A stretch of 7,617 nt of DNA from Ghiorsea sp. (GTDB taxonomy: Bacteria > Pseudomonadota > Zetaproteobacteria > Mariprofundales > Mariprofundaceae): the NCBI GenBank assembly GCA_030950765.1, contig JAUZQX010000113.1, positions 1-7,617 of the forward strand, written 5' to 3'. The stretch's first letter is position 1; the number at the start of each line of letters is the position of its first letter. Below the pieces are notes generated by a model. It saw only the letters and a program-made list of their open reading frames with translations, did not search any database and was not told where the DNA came from. Positions 1 to 6,492 of the stretch are shown one piece after another. A program made the position numbers and the translations under genes.

Positions 1-26
1 GAAAATACTGTGTTAATGTACCGCAT

Positions 27-108
27 GGTCTGGATTCTCCGATCGTTTGATTTGCTGTCTTAATAACTACAAATCTAACATATTCCTTGGGAATTCAGAC
101 CTTTTTTT
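27..108 (+). terminator. Possible intrinsic terminator or switch-like hairpin at left edge
   Basis: GGTCTGGATTC at 27-37 pairs with GAATTCAGACC at 91-101 (10 of 11 positions) and is followed directly by seven T residues at 102-108. This has the shape of a rightward intrinsic terminator, but the 53-base loop is unusually long. A second hairpin, ATTCC (82-86) with GGAAT (90-94) around a TTG loop, shares bases 91-94 with the first stem, so the two cannot form together. It might end a gene lying left of the window. On the minus strand the tract reads as A residues, so it would not serve ntrC as a normal terminator. No coding region is seen in 1-114. Confidence 0.25.
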
Positions 109-114
109 ATGACC

Positions 115-1572
115 CTACTGATTTTCGTCGGACAGTAGTGACCGCTTATAATAACTTGGGTCGATGTCATAATGCTTGAGCATTTTTCGCACAGTATTTC
201 GATTTAAACCTAACATATCTGCAACCCTTAATTGATTACCCTCAGTCTTTTCCAAAGCAAGGTGCAGCAACGGTGGCTCAACCTGCTCCAACACATGCCT
301 ATGCAAACCTTGGGCATCTTCATAACCCAGTTGATCCATATATCGCTTGATACACCGCTCTACAGCCCCAGCTAACGTTTCAGGCTCTGCTTTATTGCCT
401 TCATCATTGCCCAAGGCAAGTGCCACATCGGTCATAGTGATGCTTGCACCCGGGGTAAGCACAGCAAGCCTACGCATCACATTTTTGAGCTCTCGCACAT
501 TACCCTGCCAATCAAAACGTTGTAACAATCCAATAGCATCATCCATCAAAATCGGGGCTGTGATATGTAATTCTTCCGCCGCTGATGCCAATAGTGCCGC
601 AGCAAGCTCTGGAATATCATCCTTACGCTCACGAAGCGGTGGGATATGCACAGGAATCACATTTAAACGGTAATACAAATCCTCACGAAACTGACCTTTT
701 TCAATCTTATCCTGCAAAAACTGATGCGTGGCAGCCAATAAACGCACATTCACCCGCTTGGTTTTGGTGCTGCCCACCCGTTGCACTTCACCTGTTTCCA
801 ACACGCGCAACATCTTGGCCTGCAAAGCCAGCGGCATATCACCAATTTCATCAAGGAATAACGTGCCACCATCGGCTTCTTCAAAATGCCCTGCTCTGGC
901 TTTATCTGCACCCGTAAACGCACCTTTTTCATGCCCGAAAAGCTCTGCTTCCAATAATTCAGCGGGAATCGCGGCGGTATTAATGGCAATAAAGGCTTGC
1001 TTGGCTCTGGGGCTTTGTTTGTGTAATTCTTGAGCAACCAGCTCTTTACCTGTGCCCGATTCGCCTGTGATTAACACCGTCATATCCGATGCTGCAACCC
1101 GCCCAATCATACGAAACAACTGCTGCATGGCAGGGCTTTTTCCTAAAATCGGTTGATGCACAGCGGCTTGTGGTTGCTCATCTGCTTTACTTTGTTTCTT
1201 AGCTTTTCTTGTCGCGCTTGGTTTGGGTTTAACTCGCTCTATAAGCTCACGCACTTCATCCAAATCAAAAGGTTTGGGTAAATATTCCATCGCACCCGCA
1301 CGATAGGCTTCCACGGCATGATCAAAAGTGGTTTCAGCCGTCAACATAATCACAGGCGCATCAAATACACCAGATTCCAAAACCTGCATACCATTGCCAT
1401 CAGGCAAAAATACATCCAAAAAGATAATCGCAAATGTATTTTCGGTTATGGCTTGGTGTGCGGTTGCCAAGTCAGGTGCTTCCACCACCTCAAAACCTTG
1501 CTCTTTGAGCACTCTGCTTAATACCCAGCGAATGCCATCATCATCATCTACAATCAATGCCTTTTGCATCAT
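115..1572 (-). CDS. ntrC: Nitrogen regulation response regulator NtrC (sigma-54-dependent activator)
   Basis: A cytoplasmic transcription factor that, when phosphorylated by NtrB, activates sigma-54 promoters of nitrogen-assimilation genes. The 485-residue product has the full three-domain layout. The receiver domain is at about 4-115, with acidic pocket D9-D12, phosphoacceptor D53 in FLDVFLPD, and K100. The AAA+ domain is at about 140-375, with Walker A GESGTGKE at 170-177, the sigma-54 contact loop GAFTGA at 217-222, Walker B in LFLDEIGD at about 238-245, and the WQGNVREL segment at 355-362. A Fis-type helix-turn-helix is at about 445-465. The linker at 115-135 is rich in Lys, Ala and Gln. 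Length and order match NtrC/GlnG; the C-terminal segment with the HVLEQVEPPLL motif also favours NtrC over other sigma-54 activators. The start is ATG-ATG: the GGGAG site lies 2 bases before the first ATG and 5 before the second, so the second (1567-1569) may be the one used. It is last in dusB-ntrB-ntrC. Confidence 0.95.
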   Translation of the reverse strand: MMQKALIVDDDDGIRWVLSRVLKEQGFEVVEAPDLATAHQAITENTFAIIFLDVFLPDGNGMQVLESGVFDAPVIMLTAETTFDHAVEAYRAGAMEYLPKPFDLDEVRELIERVKPKPSATRKAKKQSKADEQPQAAVHQPILGKSPAMQQLFRMIGRVAASDMTVLITGESGTGKELVAQELHKQSPRAKQAFIAINTAAIPAELLEAELFGHEKGAFTGADKARAGHFEEADGGTLFLDEIGDMPLALQAKMLRVLETGEVQRVGSTKTKRVNVRLLAATHQFLQDKIEKGQFREDLYYRLNVIPVHIPPLRERKDDIPELAAALLASAAEELHITAPILMDDAIGLLQRFDWQGNVRELKNVMRRLAVLTPGASITMTDVALALGNDEGNKAEPETLAGAVERCIKRYMDQLGYEDAQGLHRHVLEQVEPPLLHLALEKTEGNQLRVADMLGLNRNTVRKMLKHYDIDPSYYKRSLLSDENQ

Positions 1573-1579
1573 TTCTCCC
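1573..1579 (-). promoter_or_regulatory. Ribosome binding site of ntrC
   Basis: On the minus strand GGGAGAA fills the 6-base gap between ntrB and ntrC and shares its first G with the ntrB TAG stop. The tight spacing favours coupled translation of kinase and regulator. It also suggests that the second of the two ATG codons is the better-placed start. Confidence 0.6.
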
Positions 1580-2592
1580 TACGCAACTTTTAATGGCAGA
1601 TACATGGTAAATGAAGTGCGCATCAATTCACTTTGCACCACAACCTTACCCCCATGTTCCTGCACCACTTGCTGCACAATGCTTAAACCCAACCCATTGC
1701 CTCGCACTTTACCTGTGACATAGGGCTCAAACATTTTATCTCGAATATGGTCAGGTATCTCCGCACCATTACTGATGATTTTAATAGATAATACCGTGCC
1801 TTTATGCCCCGTAAGTACCACACCATGTTCAATGCGCGTTTCCCAAATCACCAAATCCGAACCTGCTTCCACCGCATTGCTCCACAAGTTTTCAATCGCT
1901 TGGCGAAATCTGCGCGAGTGGCACATAATGGGCGGAATACTGGGGTCAAACGAACGCTGCACTTTCACATCCGCATCACTTTTACTGACTTCATCAAGCA
2001 ACGCATGAATATTCACCAATGTCATATCTACATTCGCTCTTGGCCCTACTTGCAAAAAACTATCTACGCGCTCTTTAATTCTATCCACATCGCCAAGCAT
2101 ATGTTCAACAATCTCCAAGGCATCACCTTGCACCTGCTCACTCAATAGCTGTGTTGCCCCACGAAGTGCTGCCAATGGATTTTTAATCTCATGCGCCCGC
2201 TCCAAAGCAATACGAGATACGGCTTCTGCCACTTCATGCCGACGATTTTGCATTTCAGCTTCCAAGCGATTGCCTTCTGCAATCATCACCACAGAAATAT
2301 AACCATCAGCCTGTTGTGAAAAGTATAAGGTATAAGGTTTATGTCCCGCTACAGTATAAAATGCATCCGAAGATACGGTTTCCGCATCGGTGGCATGCGC
2401 CAATAAACGCTGCAGTTCATCTTCAGGCGCAATAAACCTTGCCAAGTTTTTGTGTAACATACGTTTTTCAGAGGTATTCAGGTGTTCTTGTGCCAAAAGA
2501 TTAGCTGCAAAAACGTCCCCTTCTTTATCCAGCAGCAAACAAGACACAGGTAAATCCGAAAAGATAACCTGAACAGCTGAATCAGACTGCAA
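1579..2592 (-). CDS. ntrB: Nitrogen regulation sensor histidine kinase NtrB, with an altered ATP-lid motif
   Basis: The soluble kinase/phosphatase partner of NtrC, classically controlled by PII proteins. The 337-residue product has no membrane segment. A PAS-like domain lies at about 8-105 and the HisKA dimerisation helix at about 122-182. The phosphoacceptor is H134 in ERAHEIKNPLAALRG, a typical NtrB H box. The HATPase domain is at about 225-336. The N box is ENLWSNAVEAG (N235, N239) and the G2 box is GNGLGLS at 298-304. The G1 box, normally DxGxG, reads SNGAE at 274-278, so the adenine-binding Asp and the second Gly are both replaced. The DNA at 1759-1773 supports this reading. The start is TTG at 2590-2592: an in-frame stop lies three codons upstream, and the first internal Met is residue 45, inside the PAS domain. 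The gene overlaps the end of dusB by 11 bases, which suggests translational coupling. Family assignment is strong; whether it is fully active as a kinase is uncertain. Confidence 0.88.
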   Translation of the reverse strand: MQSDSAVQVIFSDLPVSCLLLDKEGDVFAANLLAQEHLNTSEKRMLHKNLARFIAPEDELQRLLAHATDAETVSSDAFYTVAGHKPYTLYFSQQADGYISVVMIAEGNRLEAEMQNRRHEVAEAVSRIALERAHEIKNPLAALRGATQLLSEQVQGDALEIVEHMLGDVDRIKERVDSFLQVGPRANVDMTLVNIHALLDEVSKSDADVKVQRSFDPSIPPIMCHSRRFRQAIENLWSNAVEAGSDLVIWETRIEHGVVLTGHKGTVLSIKIISNGAEIPDHIRDKMFEPYVTGKVRGNGLGLSIVQQVVQEHGGKVVVQSELMRTSFTMYLPLKVA

Positions 2593-3667
2593 TGCTATTC
2601 ACCACGCTTGTTTCTTCTTCATCGTGAATATTCGATAAAAAATAAGCTTTTGCTGTCTCAATTTGTTTTTCCCATTCAAATACTTTTTGGAAAGATGAAC
2701 GAAATTCAGCCGAACCTCTGTGCCCCTTGGAATACCAAGGCACATGTTTACGCACCAACTTGGATGCGCGTTTGACACCATGAAAATCTGCCAAATGTAA
2801 CATATGTTCATGTACCACGTCCCAAACTTCTTCAGCACTTGGTTTTTCAGGCTTGGTCAAACCCATAATCGCCGCATGCACTTCCGCCAGCATCCAAGGG
2901 TTACCTTGCACTGCGCGCCCAATCATCACGCCATCACACCCGCTCTGGCGAATCATTTCTAATGCTGACTCACCATTAATAATATCACCATTGCCAATCA
3001 CAGGAATCGACACCGCAGCTTTGGCTAGCCCAATATCTTCCCATGATGCTTTACCATTAAACATCTGCGCTCTGGTGCGCCCGTGTACGGTCAACATTTG
3101 AATGCCATTATCTTCAGCAATGCGCGCAATATTTTCTACATTTTTACTTTCACTATCCCAACCTGTGCGAATTTTTAGGGTAACTGGAATATCCACGGCT
3201 TTAACCACCGCATCAATCACCCGTGCCACCAGTCCTTCATCGCGCAACATGGCAGAACCTGCCACTTGTTTGACCACTTTTTTCACAGGGCAACCCATAT
3301 TGATGTCTACAAAGTCCGCACCATGATCCACTGCCCATAATGCTGCATCCACCACAAACTTAGAGTCCGAACCTGCAATTTGAATCGATACTGGGCTTTC
3401 ATTTTTATCCAACTCAGCCATGCGCTCGGTGCGCTCTCTGCCTTGCTCCACAGCGCGTGAAGCAATCATTTCTGTAACCGTAAGACCAATGCCAAACCGC
3501 CTGCAAATACGGCGAAAAGGTAAATCTGTGATGCCTGCCATGGGTGCCAAAGCAATGGGTGGGTTAATATCAAAATGTCCCAACTTAAAACCAGGTAATA
3601 CCGCTTGCACCTGTTTGGCGTGAGTTTGCTGGGTTTGAATGGGTTGTGGTTGAACTTGTAACGTCAT
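2582..3667 (-). CDS. dusB: tRNA-dihydrouridine synthase B (DusB/NifR3 family)
   Basis: An FMN-dependent enzyme that reduces specific uridines in the tRNA D-loop to dihydrouridine using NADPH. The 361-residue protein shows the family landmarks in order. They are the FMN-binding start APMAGITDLPFR at 41-52, the catalytic Cys C126 in DINMGCPVKK, KIRTGW at 165-170, the HGRTR segment at 195-199, the phosphate-binding IGNGDI at 224-229 and GVMIGRAVQGNPW at 246-258. The C-terminal tRNA-binding helical domain carries RKHVPWYSKG at 306-315. It is somewhat longer than usual because of an N-terminal tail of about 25 residues with eight Gln. The next Met is residue 43, inside the FMN motif, so the ATG at 3665-3667 is the only sensible start; a weak AGAGAG site precedes it. 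It is the first gene of the leftward dusB-ntrB-ntrC cluster, matching the nifR3-ntrBC order known in alphaproteobacteria. Confidence 0.95.
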   Translation of the reverse strand: MTLQVQPQPIQTQQTHAKQVQAVLPGFKLGHFDINPPIALAPMAGITDLPFRRICRRFGIGLTVTEMIASRAVEQGRERTERMAELDKNESPVSIQIAGSDSKFVVDAALWAVDHGADFVDINMGCPVKKVVKQVAGSAMLRDEGLVARVIDAVVKAVDIPVTLKIRTGWDSESKNVENIARIAEDNGIQMLTVHGRTRAQMFNGKASWEDIGLAKAAVSIPVIGNGDIINGESALEMIRQSGCDGVMIGRAVQGNPWMLAEVHAAIMGLTKPEKPSAEEVWDVVHEHMLHLADFHGVKRASKLVRKHVPWYSKGHRGSAEFRSSFQKVFEWEKQIETAKAYFLSNIHDEEETSVVNSIAV

Positions 3668-3731
3668 GAATCTCTCTTGCTAAAATATGATGAAAAAGAA
3701 GGTTTTGCCTAAATTTTGGGCAACGATAAGC

Positions 3732-3760
3732 TTTCCAATGACCTTTGTCGATAATACAAT
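3732..3760 (+). promoter_or_regulatory. Putative sigma-70 promoter for the engB-lipA cluster
   Basis: TTTCCA at 3732-3737 (4 of 6 to TTGACA) and TACAAT at 3755-3760 (5 of 6 to TATAAT) are separated by 17 bases. Transcription would start near 3767, about 30 bases before the ATG at 3797. The intergenic region 3668-3796 must also hold the leftward dusB promoter, for which I see no convincing pair of hexamers. Between dusB and this promoter is a short hairpin, TTGCC with GGCAA, at about 3706-3724. The call rests only on matching to consensus. Confidence 0.4.
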
Positions 3761-3796
3761 TTGAACATTGCCGCTAAGCCATGCAGCTTATGCCGC

Positions 3797-4399
3797 ATGA
3801 CTACTTCTGTACACTGGCAAAATACCAATTTTCAGCTCTCTGTGGCTAATGCAAAACAATTCCCTGACACCCACTTACCCCAAGTGGCTGTTGCAGGGCA
3901 CTCCAACGTAGGTAAATCCTCATTATTAAATACTTTATTTGGTCGAAAAGGTCTGGTTAAAACCTCTAAAAACCCTGGTTGCACCCGCCTTTTAAACCTG
4001 TTTGAGGTGGATGAAAAAATCTTGGTCGTGGATTTACCGGGTTATGGTTATGCCCGCGCTTCTAAGGTCGAGAAATACAAATGGGCGGGTTTGATTGAAA
4101 ACTACCTCAAAAGCCCCAAGGTAGCCCAGCTTGTGTTGGTGCTTCTAGACTTTAGGCACGGCCCCAAAGACAGCGACTTACAACTCATTGATTGGCTTAA
4201 TGAATCAGGCATTCGTTGGCAGCCTGTAGCAACCAAATCGGATAAACTCAAAGGCAATGCCAAACGCAAACGCAAACAAGAAATGATTGATGCACTCGGT
4301 GGTATGCTTGAGCCTATATTAACTTCCAGCCTTAAAAATGAAGGCATGCAAGAGCTTAGAAAAGTTATCATTGAAGAGGTTTTACACACGGATGACTGA
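3797..4399 (+). CDS. engB: Ribosome biogenesis GTP-binding protein EngB/YihA
   Basis: A TRAFAC-class GTPase required in many bacteria for late large-subunit ribosome assembly. From the ATG at 3797 the protein has 200 residues, the usual family length. The G motifs are all present. G1 is GHSNVGKSS at 34-42, G2 lies around SKNPGCTR at 57-64 with T63, G3 is DLPGYGYA at 79-86, G4 is TKSDK at 146-150 and G5 is TSSLK at 177-181. LLDFRHGP at 116-123 is also typical. An in-frame TTG at 3761 would add 12 residues, but it lies directly after the likely -10 hexamer and probably before the transcription start, so I prefer the ATG. Neither start has a clear Shine-Dalgarno site. It is the first gene of the rightward cluster, overlapping the next gene by 8 bases. 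Confidence 0.94.
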   Translation: MTTSVHWQNTNFQLSVANAKQFPDTHLPQVAVAGHSNVGKSSLLNTLFGRKGLVKTSKNPGCTRLLNLFEVDEKILVVDLPGYGYARASKVEKYKWAGLIENYLKSPKVAQLVLVLLDFRHGPKDSDLQLIDWLNESGIRWQPVATKSDKLKGNAKRKRKQEMIDALGGMLEPILTSSLKNEGMQELRKVIIEEVLHTDD

Positions 4400-5231
4400 T
4401 CAAGAACTACGCACTTATGCTTTTATCAGCATTATTAGCCTTGTTATTTTATGGGAGTTCATGGCAAATAAACGCCCCCTGAAGCAGAGCAAAGTTAAAC
4501 GCTGGTTGAACAACTTTGGTCTGATTGCTGTGGATACAGTTGTCGTCAAACTGCTCTTACCAGCAGGTGCATTTGGCGTGGCTCTGTGGGCAGAAACCAA
4601 TGGTTATGGTCTGCTTAACAATATTGAAATTTCACCGCTTACCGCAACAGTTGCTACCGTGATTGTCTTGGACATGATTATCTATTGGCAACATCGGTTA
4701 TTCCATGTGGTGCCACTATTTTGGCGTTTGCATCAAGTGCATCATGCCGACCGTGATATTGATGTCAGCACAGGTTTACGTTTTCACCCCCTTGAAATTT
4801 TAATATCCATGTTGATTAAGTTTGCTGCCGTGATTGTTTTGGGAGCACCTGCTGCTGCCGTGGTATTGTTTGAAGTGATTCTCAATGGTATGGCGATGTT
4901 TAATCATGGTAATATTAGGCTACCCAAAGCTTTGGATAGTGTGGTTCGTCTGCTGTTTGTCACCCCCGATATGCACCGCGTACACCATTCTATGTTTAAA
5001 CATGAAACCAATAGCAATTATGGATTCAACTTATCTATTTGGGATAAAATATTTGGCAGTTACCATGCCCAACCCGATTTGGGCCACGATAAAATGACCA
5101 TTGGGCTAGAACAGTATCAGGGTAATACGCCCACTTCTTCCCTTCTGTGGATGCTCAAGTTACCGTTTACCCAGTCGGGTGGCATGTACTCCCAAAAAGA
5201 TAAACCAACAACCGAGGAAACAGCTTTATGA
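4392..5231 (+). CDS. Membrane fatty acid hydroxylase / sterol desaturase family protein
   Basis: A predicted di-iron oxygenase of the inner membrane; the substrate is not identifiable, with fatty acids, carotenoids or other lipids being the family range. From the ATG at 4392 it has 279 residues. Hydrophobic segments lie at about 8-24, 42-66, 84-99, 135-170 and, weakly, 183-191. The histidine clusters that bind the iron pair are clear: HRLFH at 101-105, HQVHH at 114-118 with H132 following, and HRVHH at 195-199, with H172 in NHGN between them. The start overlaps the engB stop by 8 bases (4392-4399), and GAAGAGG at 4373-4379 inside engB may serve as its ribosome site. An earlier in-frame ATG at 4338 lies deep within engB and adds a charged stretch not expected in the family, so it was not chosen. 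The next gene encodes a ferredoxin-like protein, a conceivable electron donor (inference). Confidence 0.88.
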   Translation: MTDQELRTYAFISIISLVILWEFMANKRPLKQSKVKRWLNNFGLIAVDTVVVKLLLPAGAFGVALWAETNGYGLLNNIEISPLTATVATVIVLDMIIYWQHRLFHVVPLFWRLHQVHHADRDIDVSTGLRFHPLEILISMLIKFAAVIVLGAPAAAVVLFEVILNGMAMFNHGNIRLPKALDSVVRLLFVTPDMHRVHHSMFKHETNSNYGFNLSIWDKIFGSYHAQPDLGHDKMTIGLEQYQGNTPTSSLLWMLKLPFTQSGGMYSQKDKPTTEETAL

Positions 5232-5428
5232 GTGATGACATTGTGAACCGCTGCGAATGTATGCACAAAACCTTTGCCGAACTCAAAGAGCTCGGCTCGC
5301 TGGAAGCTGCCATGGCAGCAGGCGCTGGCATGGATTGTGAAGGGTGTACACCTTGGCTCAAACTATCCTTTGCCTCGGGTGAAAATGAATTGGCATTGGA
5401 TGACCCGCGTTTGAAGGACTACGAATAA
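5228..5428 (+). CDS. Small BFD-like [2Fe-2S]-binding protein
   Basis: A 66-residue acidic protein with four cysteines in the order C9-x-C11 and C37-x-x-C40, followed by TPWL. This matches the plan of BFD-like [2Fe-2S] domains (bacterioferritin-associated ferredoxin and related electron-transfer modules). The spacing between the cysteine pairs is 25 residues; in E. coli Bfd as I recall it, it is about 32, so the central helices would be shorter. It probably carries electrons in the cytoplasm; the partner is unknown. A good ribosome site, GAGGAA at 5214-5219, lies 8 bases before the ATG, and the start overlaps the hydroxylase stop as ATGA. Cluster ligation is inferred from the motif only; a zinc site is the alternative. 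Confidence 0.75.
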   Translation: MSDDIVNRCECMHKTFAELKELGSLEAAMAAGAGMDCEGCTPWLKLSFASGENELALDDPRLKDYE

Positions 5429-5430
5429 AC

Positions 5431-6492
5431 ATGACAAACCCAACACCCGTCAGTCGCGGCGAACATATCTTGCTTATTACAGCTTGCATTGTGATTATCA
5501 TTGCAGGCATGAAGCTAGCTGCGCCATTGTTGGTGCCTATTTTATTATCCGCATTTGTAGCCATCATTTGTTTACCGCCGCTCTATTTTTTACTAGGCAA
5601 AGGTGTGAATGTCACCGCCTCCGTGTTTATGGTGACAGGCTCTTTGGTACTGGTCGGGCTACTGGTTTCTTTATTCGCAGGTTCTGCTGTGGCCGATTTT
5701 TCAAAGAACTTACCCTTCTATCAAGAGCGTATTCATGGACAAACAGCCCAGCTTATTCACTGGATGGCTGGTTTGGGTATAGACATCCCCGCAGGCAACT
5801 TACTTGAAAGCTTTAATCCATCATCTGTAATGCAGTTTGTTGGCAGCCTGTTGAGTGGTTTGGGTAATGCGCTTACCAATGTATTCCTACTTATACTCAT
5901 TGTCATTTTCATCTTGTTTGAAGCCGTTGCCTTGCCACACAAGTGGGCAATCATGGATGGGCATGCGCCCAACACCAACACCTTTGAACGTTTCCTTAAA
6001 ACCGTTCATAGCTACTTGGTCATCAAAAGTTTGGTCAGTATCGCCACAGGTCTTTTTATCACAATATGGTTAAGTATTTTAGGTGTAGATTACCCTGTTT
6101 TATGGGGATTGTTGGCATTTTTATTCAACTTCGTACCCAATATCGGCTCCATCATTGCTGCAGTACCAGCGGTCATGCTGGCAACAGTGCAATTGGGCTT
6201 AGATACTGCCGCTTATACAGCATTGGGGTATATCATCGTTAATGTGGTGATGGGCAATGTGATAGAGCCGCGTTATATGGGTAAAGGCGTTGGACTATCC
6301 ACACTGGTGGTCTTTTTATCCTTAGTGGTTTGGGGCTGGATTTTAGGCCCTGTGGGTATGTTGTTATCCGTACCATTAACCATGATTGTAAAATTAGCCT
6401 GTGAAGCCAATCCAAAAACCCAATGGATTGCCGTATTATTGGGTCCAGACATTGACCCCAAAGAAAATCAAAAGGACAACATCAAACCATGA
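5431..6492 (+). CDS. AI-2E family transporter (PerM/TqsA-like membrane protein)
   Basis: An integral inner-membrane protein of 353 residues. Hydrophobic segments lie at about 12-50 (two), 62-85, 146-168, 198-217, 222-253, 258-276 and 290-320, giving the roughly eight-helix fold of the family. A soluble stretch at about 88-140 separates the first three helices from the rest, as is usual. Family signatures are FNFVPNIGSIIAAVPA at 232-247, NVIEPRYMGKGVGLS at 276-290, and WGWILGPVGMLLSVPL at 301-316. Members have been linked to AI-2 export, sodium/proton exchange and permease-like roles, so the substrate cannot be assigned and the family name should not be read as proof of quorum sensing. The gene starts 2 bases after the BFD-like gene with AAGGA at 5414-5418 upstream, and its stop overlaps the lipA start as ATGA. 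Confidence 0.92.
   Translation: MTNPTPVSRGEHILLITACIVIIIAGMKLAAPLLVPILLSAFVAIICLPPLYFLLGKGVNVTASVFMVTGSLVLVGLLVSLFAGSAVADFSKNLPFYQERIHGQTAQLIHWMAGLGIDIPAGNLLESFNPSSVMQFVGSLLSGLGNALTNVFLLILIVIFILFEAVALPHKWAIMDGHAPNTNTFERFLKTVHSYLVIKSLVSIATGLFITIWLSILGVDYPVLWGLLAFLFNFVPNIGSIIAAVPAVMLATVQLGLDTAAYTALGYIIVNVVMGNVIEPRYMGKGVGLSTLVVFLSLVVWGWILGPVGMLLSVPLTMIVKLACEANPKTQWIAVLLGPDIDPKENQKDNIKP

Noticed and set aside
347..1037. Several 95-110 codon open frames in other frames over ntrC
   Set aside because: They overlap a gene with fully recognisable domains; their compositions are Ser/Pro/Cys-rich as expected of shadow frames.
115..1572. Alternative identity as an HydG/ZraR- or AtoC-type sigma-54 regulator
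   Set aside because: The adjacent NtrB-type kinase, the dusB context and the NtrC-like C-terminal segment before the helix-turn-helix favour NtrC.
3761..3796. Upstream TTG start for engB adding 12 residues
   Set aside because: It directly follows the likely -10 hexamer, has no ribosome site, and the added residues do not resemble the family N-terminus; the ATG at 3797 gives the usual 200 residues.
4102..4389. Antisense open frame across the engB 3' half
   Set aside because: It is the complement of a gene with complete GTPase motifs, shows no family features, and has no promoter or ribosome site of its own.
4338..4391. Upstream ATG for the hydroxylase, adding 18 residues
   Set aside because: It lies well inside engB. 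The ATG at 4392 overlaps the engB stop in the manner seen at other junctions of the cluster and leads straight into the first hydrophobic segment.
5431..6492. Reading the AI-2E family transporter as evidence for quorum sensing
   Set aside because: The family name reflects one studied member; others have ion-exchange or unknown roles, and no luxS or lsr genes are present here.
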